64,000 nt of DNA from Weissella bombi (GCF_900094835.1 NZ_FMAO01000007.1:1-64000); one strand, 5' to 3'; counted from the first letter of the stretch, positions 18,442 through 30,146 are shown. Made by a program: numbers and translations. Notes: generated by a model from the letters alone, not told the origin.

Positions 18442-19179
18442 TTAGGCATTTAATACCTTATTTAAGAAATCACGTGTTCGTTCATCTTGTGGGTTTTCAA
18501 AGATTTCAGCTGGTTTACCTTCTTCTCTGATATAACCATCCGCAAAAAACACAACACGATCAGCTACTTGCTTAGCAAAGCCCATTTCATGGGTCACCAC
18601 AATCATGGTCATACCTTCCTTGGCAAGTTCTTTCATAACATCTAACACATCCCCAACCATTTCAGGATCAAGTGCTGACGTTGGCTCATCAAATAACATG
18701 ATTTCTGGATTCATTGCTAGTGCACGCGCAATCGCAACACGTTGCTTTTGACCACCAGAAAGTGTATCCGGCTTCACATCAGCTTTTTCCAAAAGGCCAA
18801 CACGTTTTAACAGCGTTTTAGCATTGTCAATTGCTTCGTTCTTAGTCATCTTACCTAATTGAACCGGTGCCAAAATCATGTTTTCCATAACCGTAAGATG
18901 TGGAAACAAATTAAAGTGTTGGAACACCATGCCTACTTTTTCGCGTACTTTGTCAATATTAACTTTAGAGTCACTAATGTCTTCACCATCAATAATAATT
19001 TGACCATCATTGATTGCTTCCAACTTGTTCAGCGAACGTAAAAATGTTGATTTACCAGAACCTGAAGGACCAATCATTACAACAACTTCACCTTCATTGA
19101 CAGCTAAACTCAACCCTTTTAGCACTTCATTTTTACCGAAACTTTTATGAACATCACGTGCTTCAATAATTGCTGCCAT
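18442..19179 (-). CDS. glnQ: Polar amino acid ABC transporter, ATP-binding protein (GlnQ type)
   Basis: This ~245-aa ATPase powers amino acid uptake. Walker A is GPSGSGKST, the signature is LSGGQKQR, and Walker [15 protein letters not shown] is followed by the H-loop VTHEMGF; all are intact. The ATG at 19179 has GAGG 8 bp upstream and overlaps the stop of the upstream fused permease gene by one base. Together they form a two-gene operon typical of glutamine/glutamate-type importers in lactic acid bacteria. The substrate is not determined. Confidence 0.95.
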   Translation of the reverse strand: MAAIIEARDVHKSFGKNEVLKGLSLAVNEGEVVVMIGPSGSGKSTFLRSLNKLEAINDGQIIIDGEDISDSKVNIDKVREKVGMVFQHFNLFPHLTVMENMILAPVQLGKMTKNEAIDNAKTLLKRVGLLEKADVKPDTLSGGQKQRVAIARALAMNPEIMLFDEPTSALDPEMVGDVLDVMKELAKEGMTMIVVTHEMGFAKQVADRVVFFADGYIREEGKPAEIFENPQDERTRDFLNKVLNA

Positions 19180-20627
19180 TATTTGATCCTCTTTTCTACC
19201 CAATTTGATAACCAAGTTAACAATGTAATCACGATAAGATATAGTGCCGCAATCATCAACCAGACACGGAATCCCTGTAGATTACGAGCAATAATTAAAG
19301 TACCCGTTTGTGTTAATTCTATTATTCCAATTGCAGATAGAATTGACGTATCCTTCAACGTAATAATAAATTGATTAATAAAACTTGGAATCATTAAACG
19401 AATTCCTTGTGGCATAACAACCTTACGCATTGCTTTCCCATATGGCAATCCTAATGAACGCGCTGCCTCAAGCTGACCTGAATCAACTGAATTAAAGCCA
19501 CCACGAACAAACGCACCAATGTAAGCACCCTCATTTAGAATCAACGTAATAACACCAGCCGTGAATGCTGGAATTTTTTGACCTGTTAAATTAGGAATAC
19601 CAATGTAAATAAAGAATGCTAGCACTAGCATTGGCAAACCACGGAAAATATAGATAATGGTTGTTGATATACCACGAGCAATTTTACTTGGCATAACACC
19701 CAAAATTCCTAGGAAGATTCCCCAAATACCAGCTAAAATAATACCAACTAATGTTAATTCTAGTGTTTTAACTAATCCCGTAAATAGAGCGCTCTTATTT
19801 TCATTGAACAAACTCCAAATTGTGGTTTTTTGATCAGCCTTATCAGCAGCATTCTTTTTATAGTTGTAGCCACCATTTCCTAGATAATGCTTAACAATCT
19901 TGTCATAGGTACCATCTTTAACAATCTCAGCATACCCTTTGTTGAATTTCTTCAATAATTCGGCATTAGCACCTTTTTTAACACCAAAGCCATACCAATT
20001 ACCCTTAGCAGGTTTTGTAACAATTTTTAGATTTGTACCTTGTTGGATAGCATAAGCCATCACAGGTTGATCCTCAAAAGCTGCTACCGTATTACCGATA
20101 GTAACGTCATTGTACATTGTATTTGAGTCATTAAAATATGTTATTTTAAAGTCGTATTTTTTTGACATTTCACGAGCATAATCTGCACCAGCACTACCCG
20201 TCTTTGCTGCAACAGTTTTACCTTTTAAATCAGAAAGGCCTTTAATGTTTGACTTTTCTGTTGTGGCCATAACAATACCACTTTTGTAATAAGGCGTTCC
20301 AAAATCAAACGTATTTTTACGCTCATCAGTAATCGACATACCAGCCACAATTCCGTCAACCTGCCCTGCTTGGACGGCTTGTACGCCAGCGTTAAAACTC
20401 ATTGGTTTTAATTTGTACGTAAAATTTTCACGCTTTGATATTTCCTTCAACATATCCATATCAATACCACGATAGTTTCCCTTATCCGTTTGGAATTCAA
20501 ACGGTGGGAAAGTCGTATCAGTTGTTATGGTATAGTTTGGCGTCGCTGCATGCACGGCTGGTAAACCAATTGTTACCCCAATCGCTAAACTAGCACACGC
20601 TATTAGACTTATTAACCACTTGCGCAT
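19179..20627 (-). CDS. Fused substrate-binding protein and permease of polar amino acid ABC transporter (GlnPH type)
   Basis: The 482-aa protein has an N-terminal signal sequence (about residues 1-27, ending AVHA). An extracellular type-3 solute-binding domain follows (about 30-250, with [10 protein letters not shown] and IDMDMLKEI). Next is a HisM-type permease domain (about 265-480, [19 protein letters not shown]), whose coupling-helix loop reads [17 protein letters not shown]. This fused architecture is well known in lactic acid bacteria GlnPQ. Only one binding domain is present; Lactococcus GlnPQ has two. The EAARSLG motif contacts GlnQ, encoded next. Confidence 0.94.
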   Translation of the reverse strand: MRKWLISLIACASLAIGVTIGLPAVHAATPNYTITTDTTFPPFEFQTDKGNYRGIDMDMLKEISKRENFTYKLKPMSFNAGVQAVQAGQVDGIVAGMSITDERKNTFDFGTPYYKSGIVMATTEKSNIKGLSDLKGKTVAAKTGSAGADYAREMSKKYDFKITYFNDSNTMYNDVTIGNTVAAFEDQPVMAYAIQQGTNLKIVTKPAKGNWYGFGVKKGANAELLKKFNKGYAEIVKDGTYDKIVKHYLGNGGYNYKKNAADKADQKTTIWSLFNENKSALFTGLVKTLELTLVGIILAGIWGIFLGILGVMPSKIARGISTTIIYIFRGLPMLVLAFFIYIGIPNLTGQKIPAFTAGVITLILNEGAYIGAFVRGGFNSVDSGQLEAARSLGLPYGKAMRKVVMPQGIRLMIPSFINQFIITLKDTSILSAIGIIELTQTGTLIIARNLQGFRVWLMIAALYLIVITLLTWLSNWVEKRIK

Positions 20628-20715
20628 TCTTTTTCTCCTCCAAGACTCTTCTCATTCCAATTCATTGTACGTTATTGCGTTAATAAATAGATAAACAATG
20701 TTAGGTTTCCTAACA

Positions 20716-20753
20716 CAAAAAAGATTGAACTAATAAATTTAGTTCAATCTTTA
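20716..20753 (-). terminator. Terminator after smpB
   Basis: The minus-strand transcript reads AAAGATTGAACTAAA, then TTTATTAGTTCAATCTTTTTT, 15 bp past the smpB stop. Confidence 0.85.
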
Positions 20754-20767
20754 ATCAATTATTAATT

Positions 20768-21238
20768 CTAATAACGTTTCTTCATTGTACGATGCAAGTC
20801 ACGATCTTGGTCACGTTTTTTAATTGTTTCACGCTTATCATAATTATGTTTACCGGTAGCAACACCGATTAGAACTTTCGCAAAACCGCGTTTTAGATAA
20901 ACTCGTAGCGGTACAATCGTTTTCCCTTGCTGTGCAACGGCAGCTTGTAATGCCTTAATTTCTTTTTTATGCAACAACAAACGCCGACTACGCAACGGAT
21001 CATGGTTAAATCGATTACCTTGCTCAAACGGGCTAATATGGACATTATCCAACCATGCTTCACCATTACGTACCTGTACGAAACCATCCCCAATCGTCAC
21101 TTTACTAGCACGTACAGATTTTATTTCTGTTCCAGTTAGTTCAATACCAGCTTCATACGTTTCAGCAATAGCATAGTTATAACGAGCCTTATTATTCGTA
21201 GCCAACGCATCATTCGAACGTCGCTTTTTTTTAGCCAT
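20768..21238 (-). CDS. smpB: SsrA-binding protein
   Basis: SmpB binds the tRNA-like domain of tmRNA and brings it to stalled ribosomes. The 156-aa protein shows [26 protein letters not shown] and the basic C-terminal tail [16 protein letters not shown] that reaches the decoding centre. It is 24 bp downstream of rnr; RNase R degrades the mRNA of trapped ribosomes, so the pairing is functional. The matching tmRNA gene is in this same window at 61926. Confidence 0.97.
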   Translation of the reverse strand: MAKKKRRSNDALATNNKARYNYAIAETYEAGIELTGTEIKSVRASKVTIGDGFVQVRNGEAWLDNVHISPFEQGNRFNHDPLRSRRLLLHKKEIKALQAAVAQQGKTIVPLRVYLKRGFAKVLIGVATGKHNYDKRETIKKRDQDRDLHRTMKKRY

Positions 21239-21262
21239 GATAACCCCCTAAAAAAATATTTA

Positions 21263-23617
21263 TTAATGGCGGCCCTTACGGTTAGAATCTTGACGCTTGT
21301 CATCCGGCTTACGCTTATTATGGTAAGCACCAAATGGTTTACCATCATTGTGCGTTTTACCACCCTTAGAAGAGCGGTTACGCTTATCATTACGACGACG
21401 GTCCCCACGATTCTTATTACCAAAGGCTCCGCGATGCTCTTCAGGCACCTTAATATCTGTAATTGGCGCCTCATCTGGATCAACTAATACAAAGTCAATT
21501 GATGATTGCTCCTTATCGACACGTACAACTCGTACTCGAACTGGCTGACCAATTTGATAAATGTGGTGCAAACGACGGCCAATCAGTGCCATATGAGCTT
21601 CATCATAAACATATTGATCATCAGTAAAGTTAGAAATATGAATCAATCCTTCAACCGTGTTCTCCAATGAAATGAACATACCAAACTTCAAGACACCATT
21701 AACAACACCATCAAATTCTTGACCAACTTTATCAAGCATATACTCAGCCTTCTTCATGGCATCAGTATCACGCTCAGTATCAACAGCACGACGTTCCTTA
21801 ACTGAAGTTTCTTCACCAATTTGTGCCAGCTTATCAGCGTACTTAGCTTGTGCGTCTTCACCAAGACCATTCTTAGCGTACCATTTAATTAAACGATGCA
21901 CTGTCAAATCCGGATAACGTCGAATTGGCGAAGTAAAGTGCGTATAATAATCAGCACCAATTCCAAAGTGACCTAATGGATCATTAGAATACTTAGCTTG
22001 CTTCATCGTACGCAACATCATGGTTGAAACCATCTGTTCTTCCGGACGACCAATAAAGAAATTGTGGATACTTTGCAAGTCCGTTGACTTAACTTTTTCT
22101 GGATCAATTTTTACGGGTGCACCCAATGCTTTAACAAATTCAACAAATTTTTCTACGCGATCAGCATCTGGTGCCTCGTGAATACGATACAAGAATGGCA
22201 CCTTTGCCAAATCAAAGTGCATAGCAACCGTTTCATTAGCCGCTAACATAAATGATTCGATTATACGTTCAGATAAACCACGCTCACGTAATTCAATGTC
22301 AGTTGGCTTACCTTGTTCATCGACAATAATTTTTGCTTCAGGCGCATCAAATTCTATAGCCCCACGCGCTGTACGCTTGGCTGCCAAAGCTTCATGTAGT
22401 TCAGCCATATCTTCAAACATCGGTACTAATTCAGCGTATTCCGCACGTGTTTCTTCATCGCCTGCTAGAATAGCATTCACGGCCTTATAGGTCATACGAG
22501 CATGTGAACGCATTACTGATGTATGCAAACGATGGTTAACCAAATTACCTTTTGGTGTAAACTCCATTTCCGCTGACATTGCCAGACGATCGACACCTGG
22601 ATTCAAAGAAGCAATACCATTAGAAATCTTACGAGGAAGCATTGGAATAACACGGTCCGTCAAATAAACTGACGTACCACGATTATAAGCTTCTTCATCT
22701 AATGGCGTACCCTCAACAGCATAATGAGAAACATCCGCAATATGAACACCTAAATGGAAATTACCATTTGGCAACTTCCAAACCACAACGGCATCATCCA
22801 AATCCTTGGACTCAATTGCATCGATTGTTACTAATGGTTGATCAGTGATATCTTCACGACCCTCACGCTCACTATCCTGAACTTCATCAGGGATTTTTTC
22901 GGCTTGATCCAACGCTGCCTTAGGGAAAACATGTGGTACATCATGGTTATAGACAATTTCCATGATATCAACACCTGGTTCATCCTTATAACCAATTTTA
23001 TCAACGATTGAACCCGTAAAGTGCTTAGGCATCTCTGCCGATGGATACGTTGCAATTGATGCAACAACAACTTCACCATCAGTTGCTGCCAAGCCACCTT
23101 CTTTAACTAAAAATTCAAATGATGCAAATTTTTTATCAGTTAGGCGAATACTTCCAATATAACCTGTATATGGGCTACCTAATGTAAACTCACCAACAAC
23201 TTGTTCACGACCACGGGTAATAATTTCAATTACCTTTCCCTCGGGGCCACGTTTTTCGTCACCTTTATTTAATAATTTAACCCGAACTTCATCACCTTGC
23301 GTAGCAAAATCTGTATTGTCGGGATTTACAAAAACATCTGGTGCCGTTTCATCATAATGAACGAAACCAAATCCCTTATCGTTGGCCTTAAACGTACCAA
23401 TAACACCTTCATGTTCCGCATTATATTGAAATGCACCAGCTTCATTAACTTTCACTTTGCCACTTCGTTCTAAAGCAGCTAAAGATTGTACAACTAATTT
23501 AAACGCATTTGCGTCATCTAACCGCAACCCGTCAGTCAGCGTTTGTGCTGGATAAGCTTGGGTTGGGTTTCCTTTCAAAAAACCAAATAATTGGTCTTGT
23601 AAATTTTGTAATTCCAT
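21263..23617 (-). CDS. rnr: Ribonuclease R
   Basis: This 784-aa 3'-5' exoribonuclease degrades structured RNA and works with tmRNA in quality control. In order: an N-terminal helix-turn-helix region (about 1-65), two cold-shock-like domains, the RNB catalytic domain with DAIESKDLDDAVVV acidic residues and MLPRKISNGIASLNPG, an S1 domain (about 625-705), and a basic Lys/Arg/Asn/Gly-rich tail of about 70 residues. It lies between secG and smpB, the standard Firmicute order. Confidence 0.96.
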   Translation of the reverse strand: MELQNLQDQLFGFLKGNPTQAYPAQTLTDGLRLDDANAFKLVVQSLAALERSGKVKVNEAGAFQYNAEHEGVIGTFKANDKGFGFVHYDETAPDVFVNPDNTDFATQGDEVRVKLLNKGDEKRGPEGKVIEIITRGREQVVGEFTLGSPYTGYIGSIRLTDKKFASFEFLVKEGGLAATDGEVVVASIATYPSAEMPKHFTGSIVDKIGYKDEPGVDIMEIVYNHDVPHVFPKAALDQAEKIPDEVQDSEREGREDITDQPLVTIDAIESKDLDDAVVVWKLPNGNFHLGVHIADVSHYAVEGTPLDEEAYNRGTSVYLTDRVIPMLPRKISNGIASLNPGVDRLAMSAEMEFTPKGNLVNHRLHTSVMRSHARMTYKAVNAILAGDEETRAEYAELVPMFEDMAELHEALAAKRTARGAIEFDAPEAKIIVDEQGKPTDIELRERGLSERIIESFMLAANETVAMHFDLAKVPFLYRIHEAPDADRVEKFVEFVKALGAPVKIDPEKVKSTDLQSIHNFFIGRPEEQMVSTMMLRTMKQAKYSNDPLGHFGIGADYYTHFTSPIRRYPDLTVHRLIKWYAKNGLGEDAQAKYADKLAQIGEETSVKERRAVDTERDTDAMKKAEYMLDKVGQEFDGVVNGVLKFGMFISLENTVEGLIHISNFTDDQYVYDEAHMALIGRRLHHIYQIGQPVRVRVVRVDKEQSSIDFVLVDPDEAPITDIKVPEEHRGAFGNKNRGDRRRNDKRNRSSKGGKTHNDGKPFGAYHNKRKPDDKRQDSNRKGRH

Positions 23618-23640
23618 TGATTTCTCGCTCTTCTTAAAAT

Positions 23641-23676
23641 TAAAAACCCCTCGTAATACATGTCACGAAGGGTCTT
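23641..23676 (-). terminator. Terminator after secG
   Basis: The minus-strand transcript has ACCCTTCGTGA and TACGAGGGGT arms followed by TTTTTAATTTT. It falls between secG and rnr, so some read-through would be needed for rnr and smpB. Confidence 0.7.
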
Positions 23677-23692
23677 GAGTACTGGTAATTTT

Positions 23693-23932
23693 TTAATGTG
23701 AAGAAAGGTAAACTAGCGCCAATCCCAAAATAAACCAGATTGCTGCAAGAACAGCCGTAATACGTTGCATAACTGCAACGAATCCTCGCGCCTTTTGGGT
23801 TGCAAACAAGTCACCACCGCCACCACCTGACAATGCTGACAAAGCATCTTGTTGTTTTGATGGTTGCATCATAACTGCAATTATAATTAGCGCACCAACT
23901 ATAATCATTGCCGTTAATAATATGTCGTACAT
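23693..23932 (-). CDS. secG: Preprotein translocase subunit SecG
   Basis: The 79-aa protein has two membrane helices (about 4-21 and 52-75) joined by a short loop with the family pattern MQPSKQQDALSALSGGGG. It is an accessory subunit of the SecYEG channel. AGGAGGCACC precedes the ATG. The order secG-rnr-smpB is conserved in Bacilli. Confidence 0.95.
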   Translation of the reverse strand: MYDILLTAMIIVGALIIIAVMMQPSKQQDALSALSGGGGGDLFATQKARGFVAVMQRITAVLAAIWFILGLALVYLSSH

Positions 23933-24009
23933 CTTGGTGCCTCCTCTTTCTTCTATTTATAGTCTATATATACTTATATAGCATAACATAGGAGCAAGTT
24001 TGTCTCAAT

Positions 24010-24053
24010 AAAAAAAGTGAGACAAAGCTAATCAATAGCTAAATCTCACTTTA
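24010..24053 (-). terminator. Terminator after eno
   Basis: The minus-strand transcript reads AAAGTGAGATTTAGC, a loop, then GTCTCACTTTTTTT, just past the eno stop at 24067. Confidence 0.85.
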
Positions 24054-24066
24054 ATTAATTATTTAA

Positions 24067-25437
<1,371 letters not shown>

Positions 25438-25485
25438 TTACTTATTCTTGAAAGTATAGTTATATGGGATTATCCCTTGGAAACT

Positions 25486-25514
25486 ATTGTAACATAATTC
25501 AAAGTATATGCTAA
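25486..25514 (-). promoter_or_regulatory. Promoter of eno
   Basis: On the minus strand TTAGCA (25514-25509), a 17-bp spacer and an extended -10 TGTTACAAT (TACAAT at 25491-25486). The 5' leader is about 55 nt. Confidence 0.55.
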
Positions 25515-25718
25515 CACTGACCTTTTCACTCATCAAAAAGTTCACAAAATAGTCAAAAAATTGGTTAAGTTTTACGTAAAATCATCAACTATAGCCGTTG
25601 TTTTTATGCCTAGACATTATTTTGCAAGTGATTTGTTGTCATTTTGTTACACTTTTGACCGTCATGTAATTGTTAAGCACGTTACACTTAATTAATCAAT
25701 TATCTTGGGGGAAGGTTT

Positions 25719-26486
25719 ATGAAACGCGCAATTTATACAATTTCATTATTAGTGGGTCTTCTTTTTGTGATCCCTGTGGTGTTTTTAAGTACCTCCCAAG
25801 CTTTTTCAGGTTGGTTAACTAATCCTAGAGAAGAAGTAACCAATTTGCAATCTCAAAAACAATCTCAAGCTGCTTCAAAGTCTGATTCATCGAAATTCAG
25901 TTCTAAACTTGCTGACAGTGGTATCGTTATTTCAAATACACAAGAAGAACAACCAGTTAGTTCAAATAGCGTGGCTGCCATTCCAACAAGTTCAAAGCGA
26001 GCTTCACAAACACAATCAAAAGAATACTCACATTCTAATTATTCTTCTTCAAATAGTAATGCAAGCAGAAGTCAAAGTAGTCGTCCATCAAGTGAAACTA
26101 GCATTAATACTAGTTCACAAAGTAATGCCTCTTCAAACAGTGAAACAACTAACACTAGTAGTGATATGAGTTCTTCAGAGACAACTTCATCTGCATCAAA
26201 TAGCAGTTCTTCCGCAGTAACTTCATCTGATAGCAGCAGTAGTTCTTCACAAAACAGCTCTTCATCATCAACTAGTTCATCTGATAATGGTAGCGCTAAT
26301 AACAGTTCTTCTAATAAACCAAGTTCAAGTGAAACCAGTTCTAACATTAATGAATCAAGCAGCAATTCAAATAATTCATCTAGTGTTCCTGTTAATGATA
26401 CTGAGTCATCAGAAGTTACAAATCCTGATGTACCAAACGAAATTTCTTTGTCGAAGCCTGACACAGCAATTTCAACAATTGATTAA
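25719..26486 (+). CDS. Serine-rich exported or membrane-anchored protein of unknown function
   Basis: The 255-aa protein starts with a hydrophobic segment (about residues 4-30) and then continues as about 220 residues dominated by Ser, Asn, Thr and Gln with almost no hydrophobic residues. There is no LPxTG sorting signal, no lipobox and no recognisable domain. It may be a membrane-tethered extracellular spacer, possibly glycosylated; that is inference. A GGGGGAAGG site precedes the ATG. The gene is on the plus strand between minus-strand eno and tpiA, with about 290 bp upstream in which I saw no clear promoter. The Ser codons vary (TCA, AGT, TCT), so the coding frame is real rather than a simple DNA repeat. 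Confidence 0.8.
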   Translation: MKRAIYTISLLVGLLFVIPVVFLSTSQAFSGWLTNPREEVTNLQSQKQSQAASKSDSSKFSSKLADSGIVISNTQEEQPVSSNSVAAIPTSSKRASQTQSKEYSHSNYSSSNSNASRSQSSRPSSETSINTSSQSNASSNSETTNTSSDMSSSETTSSASNSSSSAVTSSDSSSSSSQNSSSSSTSSSDNGSANNSSSNKPSSSETSSNINESSSNSNNSSSVPVNDTESSEVTNPDVPNEISLSKPDTAISTID

Positions 26487-26501
26487 ATCAAATTCACGAA
26501 A

Positions 26502-26540
26502 CAAAATGCGCTTTGAATCAAATATCCAAAGCGCATTTTT
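26502..26540. terminator. Bidirectional terminator
   Basis: The arms AAAATGCGCTTTG and CAAAGCGCATTTTT lie between the convergent serine-rich gene (plus) and tpiA (minus). Confidence 0.9.
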
Positions 26541-26552
26541 ATATGTCTATTT

Positions 26553-27326
26553 TTAATTTCTCTTAGCTTGATCAGCTAAGCTAACTAACTCCAAAAAAGT
26601 GGTTGCATCTAACGCAGCATCCCCCACTAACACACCATCAATATCTGGTTGTTTTAATAAATCATAAGCATTAGCTGGTTTAACCGAACCACCATATAGA
26701 ATACGCACATGATCTGCAATTTTTTGATTAAACATATCAGCAACCGTTTGCCGAATAATTCGTAAACTCTTTTGTGCATCAAGCGGTGTCATTGCCTGAC
26801 CAGAACCAATTGCTGCCGTTGGTTCATATGCCAACAATATTCGATTCATTTCCTGTTCAGTCACACCCTTAAGTGATTCTACTACTTGATTAACAATCCA
26901 GTGTGCATGATCATTCAAAGAAGTTAATTGGACAGCCTCATCAATTGCAATGATTGGTGAAACATTATTTCTTAATGCTGCCAATGTTTTCAAATTTACC
27001 ATTTCATCAGTTTCACGGAAATAATTACGTCGTTCAGAATGACCAATGATAACTTTACTAATTCCCAAATCAGCTAAAGCTTGTGGACTAGTCTCTCCCG
27101 TATAAGCCCCTTTATCTTGCCAATACATATTCTCAGCCCCAATTTCAATTGGTGTATCCTTAGCTGCCATAACCATTGTATTTAATAACACATCTTGCCC
27201 TGCTAATACAGCGTCAACATTTGGATAATCAGCCAACTTTGGTGCAACATATTGGATATATTGTGACACCTCACTTGGCAACTTATTCATTTTCCAGTTT
27301 GCAATTACAATTGGTCGTCGTGACAT
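26553..27326 (-). CDS. tpiA: Triosephosphate isomerase
   Basis: The enzyme interconverts dihydroxyacetone phosphate and glyceraldehyde-3-phosphate. The ~257-aa TIM barrel shows IANWKMNK (catalytic Lys), IGHSERRNYF (catalytic His), LAYEPTAAIGSG (catalytic Glu) and LYGGSVKPAN (phosphate loop). I chose the ATG at 27326 (MSRRPIVIANWK). An ATG at 27338 would overlap the GAGGGATGG ribosome-binding region, so it is less likely, though possible. An extended -10 TGGTATAAT lies at 27367-27359. Confidence 0.96.
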   Translation of the reverse strand: MSRRPIVIANWKMNKLPSEVSQYIQYVAPKLADYPNVDAVLAGQDVLLNTMVMAAKDTPIEIGAENMYWQDKGAYTGETSPQALADLGISKVIIGHSERRNYFRETDEMVNLKTLAALRNNVSPIIAIDEAVQLTSLNDHAHWIVNQVVESLKGVTEQEMNRILLAYEPTAAIGSGQAMTPLDAQKSLRIIRQTVADMFNQKIADHVRILYGGSVKPANAYDLLKQPDIDGVLVGDAALDATTFLELVSLADQAKRN

Positions 27327-27390
27327 TTTTATTACCATCCCTCATTATACTAAGGCTAATTATACCACGCATAATGCTAAAGAACGGTTA

Positions 27391-27686
27391 AACGTTGTAT
27401 GAAAGCTATTAACTTTTATGCCTAAGTATACAAATAATAAATAAATTATTAATTGTCACTGCAATATTTAGATTACATCTTTTAATAGATAACATTGTCT
27501 AATATAAAAATACATTCTATCCTTTTTATTTGATACCGAGCACAATCGCATTATAACCTGCCATTGTTATCTGACGCTTGCCAATTCTTCACCCGATTGA
27601 ATTAAGCCAAATCGTACCTTATTTAGTGATAAGTTTATCAATAAGGTTGTTACATGTTACCGATAGCAACGTTTCATTAATCCAAC
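27391..27686. other. Intergenic stretch without recognised gene
   Basis: About 300 bp of AT-rich DNA between the tpiA promoter and the ptsI terminator. It contains a modest inverted repeat around AACCTTATTGATAAAC (27620-27650), but I find no ORF with a ribosome binding site, no tRNA and no riboswitch pattern. It may be a decayed gene. Confidence 0.5.
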
Positions 27687-27726
27687 AAAAAATGGAGATA
27701 ATCTGCTAACACAGATTATCTCCATT
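27687..27726 (-). terminator. Terminator after ptsI
   Basis: The minus-strand transcript reads AATGGAGATAATCTG, a loop, then CAGATTATCTCCATTTTTTG, directly downstream of the ptsI stop. Confidence 0.9.
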
Positions 27727-27740
27727 AAATATTATATTAA

Positions 27741-29468
27741 CTAGTCCGCTGAGACATTTGCTTTTACCAAAGCAATGACTTCATCATTGGTTTCACAATC
27801 AACCGCTTGGTCAGCTAACTTAGCCATTTCTTGTGTATCTAATTTCTTCATCAATGAACGAGCTTGCAAAATTGACGTTGCTGACATTGAGAATTCATCC
27901 AATCCCATACCAACTAACAATGGTACTGCAATCGGATCACCAGCCATTTCACCACACATAGCAGCAAACTTACCATACTTATGTGCAGAATCGATTACGT
28001 TCTTAACCAAACGCAAAATTGATGGATTATATGGTTGATATAGGTATGATACACGATCATTACCTCGATCAGCAGCCATTGAATAACCAATTAAATCATT
28101 TGTTCCGATTGAGAAAAAGTCTACTTCTTGAGCAAACTTATCAGCCAACACTGCAGCTGCTGGAATTTCAATCATAATACCTAACTTGATATCATCTGAA
28201 ACAGCAACACCCTCGTCGACCAACTTCGCCTTTTCTTCATTGAAAATATCGCGAGCTGCACGGAATTCAGGTACCGTCGCAACCATTGGGAACATAATCC
28301 ATAATTGACCGTAGACGGATGCACGCAACAAAGCGCGTAGCTGTGTACGGAAAATATCATCACGATCCAATGAAATACGGATAGCACGGTAACCCATAAA
28401 TGGATTATCTTCTTCAGGCAATGGCAAATAAGGCAAATGCTTATCACCACCAATATCCATAGTACGAACCGTTACAGGCTTACCATCCATGTTTTCAAGG
28501 ACTTTTTTGTATGATTCAAATTGGGCTTCCTCAGTTGGTAATTCCGAAGAATCCATGTACAAAAATTCTGTACGATATAAACCAACACCCTCGGCACCAT
28601 TTTCAATAACACCATCAAGGTCTTTTGGTGTTCCAATGTTAGCACCAATAACGAACTCTTTACCATCGGCAGAAACAGACTTCTCGTTCTTCAACTTAGC
28701 CCATTCTGCTTTCTTAGCAGCATATTCGTTACCTTTTTGTTGGTATGATGAAATTTCAGATTCTGATGGTTCAACCAAAGCTACCCCATCTAAACCATCC
28801 AAAATTACGGTCTCACCTTCTGAAATCTCTTTCGTTGCGTTATCAGACCCAACAATTGCTGGGATTTCAAGCGTACGTGCCATAATAGCAGCATGCGCTG
28901 TACGACCACCAACATCAGTAATAAAGCCTTTAACATAACGACGATCAAGTTGCGCAGTATCTGAAGGGGTCATATCATGTGAAATAATAACAACTTCTTC
29001 ATTAATCAACGCTGGATTTGGTAATTCTTTGCCCAATAAGTGACTTAAGACACGTTTCGTCACGTCACGAATATCAGCAGCACGTTCAGCCATATATGGA
29101 TTATCATCCGCCATTGCTTCAAACATGCCAATAAACGTATCAGTAACTGCCTTTAAAGCTGCTTCAGCGTTGGTCTTATCATTATCGATTTTATCATTAA
29201 TGCTAGATAGAAGTTCTGGATCTTCTAACACCATAATATGTGCGGTAAATACTTCAGCTTCATCAGCCCCCATTGACGCCTCAGCCTTAGTACGAATTGT
29301 TTCCAAATCTGCCTTAGATGCCAAAAAGGCCGCGTTCACGCGGTCTTTTTCACCTTGAGCATCGTCGATTGTGCGAGTCTCAAAGGACAGATCCGGGTCA
29401 ACAAGCTTATATGCTTTTGCAATTGAAACACCGTTTGATGCAGCAATTCCTGTAATTTTTTTAGTCAT
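27741..29468 (-). CDS. ptsI: Phosphoenolpyruvate-protein phosphotransferase (enzyme I of the PTS)
   Basis: Enzyme I takes phosphate from phosphoenolpyruvate and passes it to HPr. The 575-aa length is normal. The phospho-His site [13 protein letters not shown] (~190), the PEP-binding loop RTEFLYMD, and the signature [10 protein letters not shown] with the active-site Cys in [11 protein letters not shown] are present. It lies 40 bp downstream of ptsH in a two-gene operon. Some Leuconostocaceae have few complete PTS systems, so EI and HPr here may act mainly in regulation together with HprK at 35056. Confidence 0.97.
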   Translation of the reverse strand: MTKKITGIAASNGVSIAKAYKLVDPDLSFETRTIDDAQGEKDRVNAAFLASKADLETIRTKAEASMGADEAEVFTAHIMVLEDPELLSSINDKIDNDKTNAEAALKAVTDTFIGMFEAMADDNPYMAERAADIRDVTKRVLSHLLGKELPNPALINEEVVIISHDMTPSDTAQLDRRYVKGFITDVGGRTAHAAIMARTLEIPAIVGSDNATKEISEGETVILDGLDGVALVEPSESEISSYQQKGNEYAAKKAEWAKLKNEKSVSADGKEFVIGANIGTPKDLDGVIENGAEGVGLYRTEFLYMDSSELPTEEAQFESYKKVLENMDGKPVTVRTMDIGGDKHLPYLPLPEEDNPFMGYRAIRISLDRDDIFRTQLRALLRASVYGQLWIMFPMVATVPEFRAARDIFNEEKAKLVDEGVAVSDDIKLGIMIEIPAAAVLADKFAQEVDFFSIGTNDLIGYSMAADRGNDRVSYLYQPYNPSILRLVKNVIDSAHKYGKFAAMCGEMAGDPIAVPLLVGMGLDEFSMSATSILQARSLMKKLDTQEMAKLADQAVDCETNDEVIALVKANVSAD

Positions 29469-29508
29469 TACTCTGTTCCCTTTGAATCTGTTTATTTAGT
29501 TAAAATAA

Positions 29509-29775
29509 TTAGTCAGTCAAACCTTCAGTTGACATAGTCTCTGCGATAGCTGCCAAGGCATCAGCCTCGTCATCACCTTCTGCAGAAATCTTAACATCAG
29601 CATTTTGTCCAACACCTAATGACATAACACCCATAATTGACTTCAAGTTTACATCCTTACCTTGGTATGACAAAGTAACATTTGATGAGAACTTTGAAGC
29701 TGCTTGTACCAACAAAGTTGCTGGACGTGCGTGGATACCAGTTTCGGCTACAATGTGAAATTCGCGTGATTCCAT
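29509..29775 (-). CDS. ptsH: Phosphocarrier protein HPr
   Basis: The 88-aa protein carries His15 in GIHARPAT, phosphorylated by enzyme I, and Ser46 in LKSIMGV, phosphorylated by HPr kinase to make the CcpA co-repressor form. Both sites are intact. AGGAG precedes the ATG. A catabolite-responsive element overlaps its promoter. Confidence 0.98.
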   Translation of the reverse strand: MESREFHIVAETGIHARPATLLVQAASKFSSNVTLSYQGKDVNLKSIMGVMSLGVGQNADVKISAEGDDEADALAAIAETMSTEGLTD

Positions 29776-29872
29776 GGTGATAATCTCCTCTAAATTTAAA
29801 TATTATTTTTATAAAATGGGTTTAGTTAATCAATACTTTCAACAATCTATTTTCAACTAACCTCTATAAAAC

Positions 29873-29910
29873 ATTTTATCAGGTATTAAATACAATCGCA
29901 AGCGCTTACA
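29873..29910 (-). promoter_or_regulatory. ptsHI promoter with overlapping cre site
   Basis: On the minus strand TGTAAGCGCTTGCG (29910-29897) matches the CcpA operator consensus at all but the last position. Its 3' end overlaps a -35 box TTGCGA (29901-29896), which is 17 bp from an extended -10 TGATAAAAT (29878-29873). CcpA with HPr-Ser-P could bind here, so ptsHI is likely under carbon control. Confidence 0.7.
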
Positions 29911-29960
29911 TATTTTTTTCATAAATATTTATTGAGTTGTGTTCTGCAATAAATTTAATT

Positions 29961-30146
29961 CTATGATGCTTCATCAGATTTTGCTGTATACGTAATAATG
30001 CCACCACGTTCAGCAGTACCTTTAACTGCATTCTGATATGGATAGTCACGCCAAACAGTATAAAAATCCGGAAACTCTTCTGAAGTGACTATGAATTGAT
30101 TTAATTCACCTGATCGCAACTGATCTAACATTTGGTTGTAATCCAT
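29961..30146 (-). CDS. Small conserved-looking hypothetical protein, 61 aa
   Basis: I do not recognise the family. The protein is acidic and aromatic-rich (FPDFYTVWRDYPYQ) with a C-terminal beta-like segment RGGIITYTAKS; no membrane segment or signal. A good GAGG site precedes the ATG (minus strand, GAGGCCAAATGG). It lies 32 bp downstream of fabH and 186 bp upstream of ptsH. Its size and soluble, structured composition suggest a real gene of unknown function. Confidence 0.65.
   Translation of the reverse strand: MDYNQMLDQLRSGELNQFIVTSEEFPDFYTVWRDYPYQNAVKGTAERGGIITYTAKSDEAS

Noticed and set aside
22831-23097. ORFs in other frames within rnr, eno, fusA, ptsI and glmM
   Set aside because: These are frame shadows of long, conserved genes; none has a ribosome binding site or plausible composition.
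26072-26464. Leu/Glu-rich ORF antisense to the serine-rich gene
   Set aside because: It arises from reading Ser-rich codons on the opposite strand; the plus-strand frame has a signal-like segment and ribosome binding site.
27391-27686. Possible riboswitch or small RNA upstream of tpiA
   Set aside because: Only a weak inverted repeat and no promoter-terminator pair were seen.
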